The position numbers and the translations under genes are program-made. The notes below the pieces were generated by a model, which had not been told where the DNA came from, made no database searches, and saw only the letters and a program-made list of their open reading frames with translations. 64,000 bases of DNA from Epiperipatus broadwayi (Eukaryota > Onychophora > Udeonychophora > Euonychophora > Peripatidae). Where the stretch lies: the NCBI GenBank assembly GCA_028023455.1, contig JAQFVV010000012.1:12474864-12538863 (forward strand). Direction: 5' to 3'. Below, in pieces: positions 49,551 through 62,807 of this stretch; within the stretch, counting starts at the first letter, position 1; every line of letters begins with the position of its first letter.

Positions 49551-49639
49551 AAATAAAAGCTAATGCTAATCAAAAACTAAAAGAAAAGGTAGATGTATTA
49601 TTTTCTTTATTATTTATTGTTCTATGAGGGATAGTTACG

Positions 49640-50040
49640 CACAGTTTATGGTGGAGTTATTACATCTATGAAAGCTTTTGCAATGTTATATTGCTGAAGC
49701 TATTAATATATGGTAAAACTGAACTGAGTTCAGACCCATATAGTTATCTGGTTTCTAAGGCTTGATTTGAAGACATTTACATGTCTGCAAAATTCAGGTT
49801 TTCAAATTGATAGTAATGTATTAGGTAAGTGTTGACTTTTGAGTTGGTATTTTGGGTCTAGTGTCTGAAGTCCTAGCTCTCCACTGAGGTGAGTCATAAG
49901 CTCAAAGCCAATTGATTTGGGTATAAGGACATTCCAATAGAGATTTGATATTCTTTTTCTTTCGGCACTTATAAATTAAAGCTTGAATGGAGCTAGTGGT
50001 AAGCTTGCTTTAGTGAACATTTTAATACAAACTTAAAAAC
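49640..50040 (+). mobile_element. Family H3, single sense copy
   Basis: It is colinear with the sense units at 40.0-40.7 kb (shared blocks include GTTGGTATTTTGG and GTGTCTGAA). It also contains ACTGAACTGAGTTCAGACC, present in H1, which links H3 and H1. The ribozyme position reads CACTGAGGT at 49882-49890, then a GAGT/GCTC helix II. Downstream is a decayed palindrome GCCAATTGAT where helix III would lie. Confidence 0.55.
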
Positions 50041-50088
50041 AAGTTATATAATTTGTGTCTTGTTTTATTAATTTTATATATATATATG

Positions 50089-50980
50089 CAGAAGTACTTT
50101 CAGTTAAATCCTTAAAACTTCTCAACTGCCATTAAATTCAAAAAACATAATGGAAAACAAACATCATCAACTCAAATCCCATGAATCCTGAATTTTAGTG
50201 TTAGCAGCTTGTCTATTAATTATAATCATTTTATTTCTATTTATTAAAATTGCCTCCTTAATTTTTCTTTCATCATGGTTTCTCTCTTCATGAAGAATCT
50301 TAACACTTTCAAGATCAAACTTAAATTTATATTTACATGTACTTTCATGATCCAAAAAAACTGAAGCAGTCATTAAATCATTATTATTTTTACTTCTCAT
50401 ATGCTTATATAATAATTTATGCTCTTATGATAACATACATCCCCCAAAAATTTGATGCACAATATTAGTTTTTTGCTCGACAAGTATGACACTTTTAGAA
50501 TTATTCACTAACTTATTAACATTATTTTTAACCCAAAATGAAATATTAAACTTATCCTTAAAAAATTTTACTTGAGCTTTTGAAATATATAAAATAGATA
50601 TTCATTTCTTATTATCAATCTTCAACTTCTTTACATCATGATAACTCTTTTTTCAATTAACATAAAGTATACAAGCATGTGAGAAATAAAAATAATAATG
50701 ATTTAATGACTGCTTCAGTTTTCTTGGATCATAAAATATGTAAATATGAATTTAAAGTTGATCTTGAAAGTGTTACACTACTTCATGAAGAGAGAAGCCA
50801 TAATAAAAAAAAATTAAAGAGGCAGTTTAAATAGAAGTAAAATGAATAAAACTAGTAGACAATCTGCTAAAGTTAAAATTCAGAATTCATGGGATTTGAG
50901 TCGATGATGTTTGCTTCCATTAGGTTTTTTGAATTTAACAACAGTTGAGGAGGGTTGAGGAATTAACCAAAAGTACTTCT
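50089..50980. mobile_element. Penelope-like element fragment as an inverted repeat, both 3' ends outward
   Basis: The left arm (50089 to about 50400) and right arm (about 50690 to 50980) are inverted copies, both encoding the same protein end. The minus frame 50167-50400 reads FDLESVKILHEERN, then RKIKEAI, INRQ and a final W, matching the C-terminal part of the GIY-YIG endonuclease region of Penelope-like elements. Further upstream minus-strand sequence (50400-50690) has NVNKLVNNSKS, also typical of that region. The right arm on the plus strand is a mutated copy. No RT domain was found. The outer ends coincide at CAGAAGTACT. No target duplication was recognised. Confidence 0.65.
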
Positions 50981-51059
50981 GTGGATAGAAAGACTGTATA
51001 TAATAGTTGATTATCATGATATTTATTATTTTTATTGTTATTACAATAGTTTTTAATTA

Positions 51060-51520
51060 AAGTGACATTAAGAAACAAAAGATCATTAACGAGTCGTGGA
51101 AGCAATATAAAAAGGTTGTTAAGGTTAAATGCAAACTTCAATTTTTTAAGAATTGTAAAGTTTATCATGTATTCTGGAATTGTTGCAATATAAAATTGAA
51201 CAGTTGTATAAATTTATTATTGGAATGTATGAATAAGTTAAAATCAATAATTTTAAATGATGTAGTTAAGAAATGTAAAAAAGAAATTTTTGATATTTGG
51301 AGATATTTGAAAGCAACCAAACATTTAACAGTTTAAATGATTGGTGTGCTTGAGATGAATATAAAATTGTTTGTGAAAATGGATTTGAATTATTTAAACT
51401 TGAATAAATTTGAGAAGAAACTGATTATTTTATTTAATAAGCAAAATCTACAGATTTATAATAATATAATTTTTGTCAATTTGTCAGATAAAAAGATACA
51501 TTTAATTCAGAAATACATTT
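51060..51520 (+). pseudogene. Possible decayed coding sequence, unidentified
   Basis: Several plus-strand frames are K/N/L/I-rich with a few Trp and Cys; 51337-51522 is the last open one. The region may be more Penelope-like sequence but no motif proves it. Confidence 0.25.
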
Positions 51521-51587
51521 AGTCACCTAGTATGTCAGTGGTACTTGGAATGATTATAATTTGGAAATCTGAAAACTGGGCCTTGAG

Positions 51588-51617
51588 TATAAAAAGAGGG
51601 AGGCCAGTTTGATCAGT
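51588..51617 (+). promoter_or_regulatory. Candidate core promoter (TATA box plus TCAGT initiator)
   Basis: TATAAAAAG starts at 51588 and TCAGT at 51613-51617. The initiator A (51615) is 27 bases after the first T of the TATA box. The segment 51520-51860 is visibly less A/T-rich than its flanks. No intact gene follows, so it may be the promoter of a retroelement remnant. It could occur by chance in A/T-rich DNA. Confidence 0.3.
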
Positions 51618-52739
51618 GTCTTGTTTCATCTGTTTCTCTATAGTTGGTCCTGGATAACAAAAGAATATATCCAGGATCGCCTTATGATGAAATAATTCTG
51701 CATGCTGGAGTGAACTGGAGCTTCTGCGGACATCGTGCCTGAAGATGGACACCAGAAAAGCCTTCATGACCAACTAGGAAAATAGACCACAAGATCAATT
51801 TATAATCAATGGCCAAGCCCATTCTAACCCAAAAAACTATGCATAGTAATCTACAACCTTCTAGCTAAACTTACCGATAAGCTATGATTCATTATTCCCA
51901 ATTGTGACAAAATTAAGCGTTTGCAAACAATTCTTAAAAATATACGTATAATAGGACCCGATATAGACTTTAATTTTATTTATCAAGAGACTCTTATTTA
52001 ACCAAGAACCATTTAATTGTTTAACTGTTATTTTGTGTTAATGGATTCATATCTAGATTAGCGTGTGTTCTCTCCAGTTTATTTAATTCACAATTTAACT
52101 TAAAAATATTTTGTTTGTTAGAATAAAAGAGATTTTACTTTTATCAACCTTTTTCATTGTGCATTATTATTAATAATAATTATTAATATTTATTATTAAA
52201 TTTATTAATATTAGTTTAGTGATATTTAAAAATATAATTTACCTTTGCCAATATGTTATGAATAAGTTCCAGGAATAATAATATTTAAAAAAATAATTTT
52301 CGTTATGGTAGAATGTAATACCGATTAGTTTAAAAACATTTTTCATTTTAACCTGTGAGACATGTTATGTGATGATTTCAGTGGAATCTTACAGAATCCT
52401 GGTGTCTTTCAAATAAATTAAAAACTGATTTCATCGATAGCGTAAATCGTAACAATTACTAGGTAGAGTTGATCAGGAAATATAGTTATGTTTTTAGAAA
52501 TAGAAATCCAACTTTCTTTTTTTGCATAACTTGATCAACTCGTGCATTATATGTGTAACAGAGATCTAGTCAGACGGGCAAAAACACTTCAATATATATA
52601 ATTACATGATTGAGTTCTGAGATTTTTCCCAATGTTTATTTTTTTGATTTCATATCAATTGCATTTAGTAAATGCATTCTTTACTCAATTGTCTATTTAT
52701 CAATATTCAGAATCATTTCATGAACTCTAAAAGGTAAAT

Positions 52740-53880
52740 TATGTCAAATTATTTTTATAATCTGACTCTCATTCAAACTGCAGGCATCCAAGGTTTTTAT
52801 CTTGACCAATTGACTTCTAAGAGATTGAAAATAACCTCTGCACCCCTGGTATACAATCTCTGCTGCATTATCAGATATTTAATAGCATCTTGGCATTCTT
52901 CTGTCCAAATGTTGTTCACCAGTGACCCATTAGAACTATGAAATGTCACAGGTTGATGAAAGAATGAGTCCCACCAGGCTTGAGTGTCTGTTTGGAGAGG
53001 CTGCGTGGAATAACCAACTTACATTATTCTGGCATTATATTAAGATTAAAGTATCTTTGCAAACTATTTAGATGTTCAGTAAGTGGTTCACTATTTTGAA
53101 CTCTCAGTACTCTAATCTTCCAAAACTGATTAATATCCACATGTATATCTCCATGACCAGTAGTATTATATTTTAAAGTTTCTACTTTGCTTTTACCTAT
53201 TCTGTAATTATTCACACATTCAGAATTATCCATAATCTTGTCCTTTTGGTTTTCCTGGCTTGCTAACTCTGCATATATCTATTTTGTTCTGTGGGTGTTT
53301 GTCTCTTTAAGTTCATTAACTTTACTCTGACTATTTTTATAGATTAATTTATCAGTCACAACATTTAAATCCCTAATTTTCCTAGATAAGTCATCTACAT
53401 TTTCTTGTAACTTCCTCACTTTTACTCTTATTTTCTTCAACTTGAAAAATTAAATTTTTAAACTTTTCTCCATGCTCCTCCTGTTTTTCTTTCACTTCAT
53501 TAAACCCCTTAACCTAATTCTTTGTCAGGTTCTCAAATTTCCTTAAAATATGTGCTCTCATCTAATCCATTATGTTTCTTTAAATCTTTCTTCACATTCA
53601 TATCATGCAATCTTTCAACTTTTTTTTTGCACTTCATTAAACCTTTCATCTATTTTTTGTTGTAATTCATCAAATTTAACTTTTTTGTTGCAACTCATTG
53701 AACATCCGATGATTTTCTATAAAGTTTACATCTACTTTCTATTGTCATTCCTTTGCAACAGTTGTTATATAATCTCAATCATGGATGTATGTGCTTGCTC
53801 TTTCTGACAAGTATCTTGCATCACATCAGATTGATTTACTTGATTTTTTATTCTCTTTGGTGCAGATCTCATAAACATCA
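52740..53880 (-). pseudogene. Second gag-like remnant (minus strand)
   Basis: Read on the minus strand from about 53880, a start MRSAPKRIKNQ leads into Lys/Glu/Gln-rich coiled-coil-like blocks (for example VKGFNEVKEKQEEHGEK), broken by stops and shifts. The frame 53233-53024 follows, then a block near 52980 with TQAWWDSFFHQ, reminiscent of the capsid region of LTR-element gag proteins. A PBS-like site lies upstream. No zinc knuckle or pol was seen before 52740. Confidence 0.5.
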
Positions 53881-54242
53881 ACTTACTCTGTCTCAATATT
53901 AAAAATTTTTATTGTCTAAAATTAATACTATTTCAAATACTTGTAATTTCTACTATAGTTATATTTGATTAAATAGTATTCCCACCATTCCCTTCACCTT
54001 GTAAAAACACCCAACATTCAAACCACCTGAAACTCTTGCTCTACAGAATTTAAAGCCATTATTTCTGCTAACCTAATGTTGCCATGTCTCTACCTTAATA
54101 CTTTATCTCTGTCTATCTTCTGTTTTTATTTAACTGACTATTTATTATGCAGTTGTCTTTTAATTCTTATTACTGTCAAGGATAATTTAACAACTACTTT
54201 TCTTCTCTCAGGATTTTAATTTTTCTTTTAAAGTGAGCCTTA

Positions 54243-54270
54243 CATTTTTAGTGCCAAAATATGTAATGGG
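54243..54270 (-). promoter_or_regulatory. LTR end and primer-site-like motif (minus strand)
   Basis: On the minus strand CCCATTACAT is followed by ATTTTGGCACTAAAAATG. An end in TTACA next to a TTTTGGCAC motif, 370 bp before the gag-like start, fits the LTR/PBS junction of a retrotransposon. The LTR itself was not delimited. Confidence 0.4.
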
Positions 54271-54289
54271 AAATTTGTTTGCAAACTGA

Positions 54290-57200
54290 ATGTTTTGATA
54301 ACTTATCTAAATTACAATTTTATTATATCCATCTTGAAAATAGCATATAATTATAGGTTAGTGATGGATACCACTTGAGTAGAAATTTAAATAAACATGA
54401 GCACACATCCATTAAAGACTCAGCTGGAGAATTTATTCCTTTCTAGATAAGATGATCTATCCAAAAGATTAAAATAGCCATGGGATAGATAATTTTTATA
54501 CATTAGTATTTATTAACCCAATAATAACAAAATAATACAAACATCATTCTCACACACATACAAATATTTTGTATCATCCTAATATATCACAAAAAATTAT
54601 AGAATATTAATTAAGATATGCATAGATATTGTAAATGCAAAATATGTTGAATAACTTTTTTACATGCACTAGACCATTTTTTCCTCTTTAATTGCTAAAC
54701 TGCTTTACGTAAGTGATGTGTATGTTACATCTATTACAGCATGACAATTTATATATATATTTGACTATGCAGCTTTGTAATGTAACTACTTTAAGGGATT
54801 TTGGATTTATTACAGTTACAAGTTATACAAGAATTTTTATCATAATTTACATTGCTATTATAAACAAATACCTGTTTAGAATTTTTTTTTTAATGTCAAT
54901 TTAAAGAAAAGAATAAATCAAGGAAAATAATATCTTATGAGAAATATCTGTATGATAAAAACTTCATTTTGACTTTATGAAGAAGTTATGTTCTTGATTG
55001 CTATTAATAATTTGATATTCAATTAAAACTATTTGATTTAAAATATTAGATTTAAGATGCAATCATAAGCTCTAATAATAAATTCATGTATTGTGGTTTG
55101 AAAATGGTGGATTTAATACGAATATGCAAATTATAATTCAAATACAAACATCATGGTAACAATTGTTTGAAGTTGTTATTAAATACTTTAAAACATTTAT
55201 TTATAAAATGAATTCAAATGCTTTTAGATTTAGCTTCTTCTGTGTATTTCTTAAGATACTAAGCAGTAAAAGATCAGCAATGATTTTCCACTTCTGGGGG
55301 ATATTTTCATTTTTTTTTTGTAGCATTCATTATATATATATCTGTGAGTGCTGAATGCCATGTTTTTTCAAATATAATGTTTATGGCATTTTCCATTTAG
55401 TATCCAGTAGCATGTTGTTTCTGGAAAAAATTAATGTTACCAAGTGAATATAATTCTGCATAGTATTATATTATGTTCCAAATGCAACGCACATAATTAT
55501 TTTTAAAAAATTAACTGAAAATAAAATAATAAACAAAAATTTAAAAAATGACTTTTTATAAATAATGCTATTAATAAAATAATTGAACAGTTAGTTACTC
55601 AGTTAAATCATGGGATGTTTAAGGGTCAGGATGATAGTTTGAGCTTTGATCCATAAAACTTTAGTTTTTGAGTTTGTCAGTCTATTAATATTAACTTCCC
55701 AGACCCATGAAATCATCAAAACATAACTATAGTTTTACTATTATTTAATCAATAATAATATTTTCAATTAAAGACAATTTAATTTTTATTTTGAAGTTTG
55801 TTTACAAAAAAAAAAATTATCTAAAATAAAAAATCTTAAACATCATTAAAAAAGCATTAAAAACAAAATAGTAAAATATTAGAAAATGCTATATATATAG
55901 ATGTTTGTTTTATATAATTAAATTTACTGTAATAGTTATCATTATTTTTAATAACAAAATTTTTTTTGTTTGGTTGTCTTTTTTAAAAATGGTCTTTATT
56001 ATACTGAAACACTGATGTATTATTTTTCAGAAAAATACAGCATACAACTAATTTATATGAGCACATATAATAAGAAAACTTATTTAAAAATTATAAAGAA
56101 CAATTTATTGTTGTTATTTACTAAAATACATATAAATACAGTTTAACTATTAGATGTAGACATAAGCCCAATTTTATAATTCAAACAATATTATTTGCAA
56201 AATAGATTTCTTTACTTAATTTTAATATCACATTAATTATATATAATGTTTGAAAAATAGTATTATTATTAAGTATAATCATTAGGCATTTACAGACTGA
56301 AAATTTTTTATGTTTATATTAGTAAAAATTATAATTTTAATTTTTTTAATACTAATACATAAGTGAAAACAATTTTACTCAATATACCAGATGTCTTAAA
56401 AAAATTTTAAATACATATTTGCTAAAAAAATATTTTATTTACTGAGTGTAAACTTCATGCTTTCATTCAAAATATAATCTATTAACACTTAGAACAGTTT
56501 ATGATTATTATCTTTATGCTGCCTTTCTAATGTAAAATAATTACTTTTTTAAAGGTTTTATTTATAAGTATCTCCACAAATTCAAAACAATTTTAAAATC
56601 CCAATTTTCTTACTATGTATTTTTATTTAACATAATAAATAATATATTTTAATAATATAACAGGAATAAAAATAATAAAATGGAATAACATACAAAATTA
56701 TAGCATCTCTGAGTTTAAACTCATCATTTTACATTATCTTCTATAGTGGCATTTAGCAACAGGTTTATCAATTATTTATTTGGTCTAAAAAAAAAGGTTT
56801 AAAGTAAAGAGTGTTGTCCATTATTTTAAATTTAAGAAAAAAATATGACTTATTACTGATCCTCATGATAAAATGACAATTTAAAAAAACAATATAATCT
56901 AAGAAATGATATTTGTATTATTTTAGGTTCAGGACTAAAAAGAGTCGATGTAATATGTAAAAAAAATTAAGGCAACTAGAATTGTGTCCAGGATAGTTTA
57001 GTATCTTAAATGAGCTACTTTTATTATTTTGTTATATTATAGTTAATCTAAAACTGTTATCTAACTTGTCAGGAACATGATATCAGGAATTCTTTAAGGA
57101 AAATTTTTTATAAATGATTATACTATAAGTCCTATATTTTTGAAATCTTTTTTTTTACAATGAAATCTGGAATGAATTCCATCTTTCCTTCTATGATAAT

Positions 57201-58215
57201 CTTTATCATACTTTAATTTTTATTTTTTATTTTCTATATTATGTTTATTTTTTCCATTGTTTATTAATATTATAAATATTTATACTGTGCAGGTGCAATA
57301 TACAATAATAATAATTGCTGATCATAATCATATTAGTAACAAAATGTATTAAATACAAAATTATCCATTTACTATATTAAAAATTAATAATAATAAATTA
57401 TTTATATGATGTATTAAAAGTTGAGATAATTTTAATGACATCTAATAATAACAATAAATAATAATGAATAATTAAAAAAGCTGACATAACAAAAGATTCC
57501 AGTATTTTTTAGACTATGCGCTTAATTAGTGCATTTGAAAAATATTAGAAAGATATAAATTTGGATAAATCTGGTTTTTTGAATATTTGTACAAAAATAC
57601 AAAGCAATTTACAAAAAGTATGTGTGTCAGCTTTCAGCGCTCCAGTATAAAAAATTTTAAAACAATGAAACTTAAAATCATGAGAAAATCTTTGTAAGTA
57701 TTAATAAGACAGACCTGTTTTGAAGGGCTCTCATTACAAACCTTCTATTTTAATCACCGTTAATAAAATGAATGGAAAATAGAAAATAAAAACAGTTTCA
57801 TCAAAACGTAATGATAGTAAACAAAAATTGCTATGAAATTATATTTAAAGTACGTTTATAAATTGTTAAAAAATAGAATCTTATTATATGTACATTGATC
57901 CCGTGTTTAAATAATGAAATTAGTAAAGGAATGAAATTTATAATATGAATACACTAAAAAAACTGTGGCCATATTAATTTTAAAAAATAAAGCAGATCAA
58001 AGTTATTATTGCCTTTTTAAAAAAAATTTTTTTCTTTTTTTATATGTCAATGTCATGGAGAAAATCATGAAAAAGAACCAACTAATTGCTCCAAGCTATA
58101 TCACAAGAGCAACATGGGAGAAGGTTGGATCTACTTTACTTCAAATAGATATGTAATTGATATCATTTTTGTATTTGTAACATTCAATATAGCTATAGAA
58201 TAAAATTTTTCTTAA
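54290..58215. other. AT-rich intergenic DNA, no gene seen
   Basis: Possible LTR sequence of the minus-strand element at the left edge; otherwise low-complexity A/T with chance open frames. Confidence 0.45.
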
Positions 58216-58228
58216 AAAAAAAAAAAAA

Positions 58229-58284
58229 GTGTTGACCAGGAAGCGAACTCCGGCCTGCTGCTTGGAAGGCAACCTCGACTAAAA
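58229..58284 (-). mobile_element. Second tRNA-Gly-like SINE fragment, antisense
   Basis: On the minus strand it has TAGTCGAGG, anticodon arm GCCTTCCAAGCAG (TCC anticodon), B-box-like AGTTCGCTTCC and acceptor strand GGTCAACAC. The 5' acceptor strand is missing. Unlike the other SINEs the tRNA part is followed by a run of T, not by TGACATATG and A. Confidence 0.6.
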
Positions 58285-61200
58285 ATTTCTTTTGTGTTTT
58301 AATTAATCAAGTTTATCAATAATCTGAATTATTATTCTTTTTTTTTTATTCCATTGATTTTGAATCAAACAAATTTTGGTATATATATTTTCCAATTGTT
58401 AAAAAATTCGTGGGAATGTTCCAATATATATATATAAAATTGATTTGAACTTTTACCTCATAAATCATTATTGTTTTGTTGTAAAATTGTAAAATTTGGC
58501 AGACAATCTAATCATAAATTCAGAAAAAATTATTCCATTTTGATAGTTCCTAGTTTATTATTTATTGTTATTTTCATACTAATAATGATAATTATATTTG
58601 TTAAGCAGTATTATTTTTATTAAATACTGAATAACATTATATTGAGAATTGTTTTTTTTTTTTTGCCATTATCTATTATACTTAAACATTTCTCCTCCCT
58701 CCCCCACAATTCAAGCTTTAAAAATATTCTCTATTTTTAACAATTTATTGGATTATGTTCTGAATTCTGACAATATTGCTAAAAGATTCATTTGTTTCAA
58801 ATGAATACAGAGATTCATTTTTTTTAAATGGAAAAATATATTTAACTACTTTATCAATATAGAGAAATAATTTCCAAATATAAATATATAATCAATTGGA
58901 AAGCAATATGTATATAAAATATGTAAATCAGATCATAATTATTTTGCATATGTAAATAATAATGCTGTATTGAAAATATATTTTATTTATATTTTTAGTA
59001 TTACATTTTTTTTTAGAAATTAAAAATATATATACACACAAAGTTGGCAAAAGGAGGTCTCCAAAATCTGCAATGCAATTGGACATCATGTAAATAGAGA
59101 ATCACTTTCAAAAATTTTAACCACAAATTCACATAATAAACATACTAGATAATTTTTTTAAATTCTAGAATATATTATAATTCATTATGTGCACTTAGAA
59201 ACATTAAACTTCTATGAATCATTTGATAATATCATTTGTTTGGAAATGAATTTATATTATTGCCAAAACTAATTTTAATTAAGATATATTTATGAGCGAG
59301 TATTTCACAAAAAGGCTTGTAAAGCTTGCATTAATAGAAATTGAAAATTATATCTCTGCACAAGAAGTAATGTTAGAATTTTGTAAATGGATAATCAAGA
59401 AAAAAGACTTTAGGAAAGACATTTATATAAAGTAAAATTTAATATTTATTTATTCCAATATTTTATTTAATCTACATAAAAATGTGCAATTTATTCAGTA
59501 TTTTTTTAAAAAAAAAAGATATTCACTGAAGAAGAGAGAAGAATAATCCTTAAAAATTTGTATTCTACAGTATAATGTGTCATTATTAGAAAAGTATAAG
59601 TACATTTGAATTTTTCTAAAAACAACAATTCAACTAGATGCTAGAAATAATGCAACATTCAATTGCAAATCTCCACAAGTTCACACAGCCATAAAGTTCT
59701 TTATTGTTTATAAAATTTGCAAAAACACCTACTTATATATTTTTTATTACAAGTTTCAAAAAATTTATATAATTTTGTTTTTTATGTAAGAATTACTTAA
59801 ATCATTTAAAAAATATGAAATTGTTTTTTAATACTTCCAATTCAACTGTGTCCAATAATACCATTTACTGCTAAGATTTCATACTATGTAGGCAATGACA
59901 AGTGAGATCTAACTAAAATATCATTACTATGGTAATAAGCAACAATATACATGGGGAAATCTGAAAACTTTATTTATATATATAAAAATGTCTACATACA
60001 CTTAAGAATTCATAGGTACAATATATAAATGCACCAAACATAAAAAAATAATGAGCTATTTATAAAAGAAGTATATACATTATTTGAATTACAATGCAAA
60101 TTACACATATTTATATTTATAATTGAAAAACTGAAATAATAAATTTGCTCTCCAATAGGTTATTTATGTGTTCATATTTATATAGAGCCATTTATCAAAC
60201 TCACATGCATGTGCAAGTGCAGAATATTCATAGTGCACATTGATAATATATATATTTTTCTGAAGATTTGTGATGGTGGTATATTATTAGATGTGATAGA
60301 ATAGTCAGTATATTCAAGAATCTAAAGGTGCAAGTCCAACTTATGGGCAATTATTGTCACTGTGCATATCAAGTCATGTGTATCAGATGTATAAAATAAA
60401 TTGCATAGTTTTAAGGAGTTTGAAAGTCTGTCTTCAAGTCCCTTATAATTACATTCAATTTAGTATAGAAAATATACATGTACTTAAATATATATATATA
60501 TTTGTAATTGCAAATAGGGCAGCTATGCTAATAATAAGTTATTAAGCTTCCCTACATGTTAAGAAGTTAAATGTTCTAAATGAGAAAATGTACTAAAGTC
60601 TTGAGAAGTGATAAATATGAAATACCTACCTACATACATACAAAACACAGTTGTAAATGTAATTTTGAAACAAAGGGCATTTTATTAAATCCAAACCATA
60701 TTCAATAAATATATAACATAAATGATAAACTAAACATAAAACTAATTAGAATAAACTATAAATAAGTCTATATTTATATTTCTTATATTTTTTTAATAAA
60801 TATTTTTCCAAATGTATATGCTAATGTATAATATTAATTTCTTTAAGAACACTATGGCTGAATATATATTCTAATCAATCTTACAAATAAATGTTTGTTC
60901 AAATATTTAAGGGTAAAATATGAATCAAATATATGTATTAACAATGTATATCTTTAATATATTGCCCAAATGAATGAATGATAAGTGATATAATTTTATT
61001 TTAAAAAATACACAAGCCAAGTTTAATAAATAAATTCAAATTTTATTTACATTAAATAATACACAGAAAAAAAAATAAGTAAGTTATTATTTAAAAATAT
61101 AACTGGTTATCTATTTATTATCTCCAGTTTCTTGCACTTAACAATTTTTTAAAACAAGTTAAATACTTTTACATATATAGGCAAAAATTCTATATATTAT

Positions 61201-62797
61201 ATTAATTCACTATATCTGCTCCTTTATAAATGATAACTAAGGTTGTATTTTATTGAGCATAAAATTGCTTAGAAGTGAATTTTAAATAAATCGAGAGTGT
61301 TTTCTCTAGATAGTGATTTAACTAACTTAGATCTAGCTCCAATATTAAATATAGTTTATTTTAACTAAATTTCAATATATTTCTTTAAATATTATATTCT
61401 AAAAAATACTATGGCAGCAATTTTATATGTCATGCCAATTTATTAAGTGTCTTGACTACAAAAAAGTATCTACATACACATATTTCCTTATCTATTATAA
61501 AATAAAAGAAACTTCATTTCTTAAAAATATATGATGCAAAAAAGAGTGTTTATTTATAAATATAAAATATCATCTACATAAAAATTAGAGGAACACTTCA
61601 ATTCTAAAATTTTCAATAAGAAGTTACCTTTTTTTTTAAAAAAAAATATATATATATATATCTTCACCAAAATTCACTTCACAGTTGAAAACATAATATA
61701 TAGAAATTAAAACTAAGTTATCATAATTTTTTTAACTGCATATAACCTTTTTAAATTTTAATTTCATTCATCCAAGGTTAACTCTTTCATATAAAATAAA
61801 TGTGATGTATGCAATATAATAATATGCTATTAAGTAAACATACAAACTTGTTATTCACTCTTGTATGTATTGTAGAAAATGCTAAAACCCACTTTCATAA
61901 TGCTTCTTGTTCAAGTGTTTCACATGCTTTTTAATTTGTATAATAATAATATAGAAAAAAACTTCCATAAATGTAGCATGTTTTTAAACAAAAATACATT
62001 AGTATTACAGATCTATTTTTGAATAAAGTTCCTAGGGGTCTTTAAATGCCTTGTCCCATGGCATTTCATATTAACATATGGGGAAGGGTGGAGATTGTAT
62101 AAAAATCCATTACCATTTAACGGTAGAGTCAAAATTATTTAAGTCTATTGTTTATATGACTTGCTTAATAATAGATATAGCAATCTGATGAAATAAATTA
62201 GTGGTTTCTTGGAAGTTCTTAATATATTCTATATCTATTGATTTTTAAATATTTTTTCTTAGGATAATTAAGTAGATTATTTTAAAATATATAATTTGAA
62301 AATGTTTTTCATGCCAGATAAAAAATGGTAGAGTAATTGAAAGATTAATGAAACTTCAAACAAATTTAGTTCTTAGCTGACCATAATTACTGATTACTTA
62401 CACATAAGAAAAGTTTTATAAATATGTCTATAGAATAAGATGACAAAAACAAAACAGAAGTATTATTATAAGAAGTAAGCAGTGGAGGCTATTTTCAAAA
62501 TATTACATACACTTATAACTTTTAATTTATGTAAGCTATTGCTAAATATTTTTGGAACATATAGTTTCAACTTCATGTTTCACATTCATGCAATATATTG
62601 TTCAACCCATAAATGAATACCTAGGCCTGAGTACTTGTTGTAGAATGTTGATTTTCAGATGCACATTAAAAATAGAATACAAAAATATTACATAATTTAA
62701 AAAATAAAAATAAATCATCTTAAATAAATTATATTAAAATTGAATGCATTTCCGTGTTATTTAAAATATTCATGCACAGACTTTCTATTATCATTAT
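58285..62797. other. AT-rich intergenic DNA with one possible decayed H2 trace
   Basis: At about 60340-60450 GTCATGTGTATCAGATGTAT and a later GTCTGTCTTCAAGTCCC resemble the H2 region downstream of its ribozyme, but no core is present. Otherwise nothing was recognised. Confidence 0.4.
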
Positions 62798-62807
62798 TAT
62801 AAAAATA

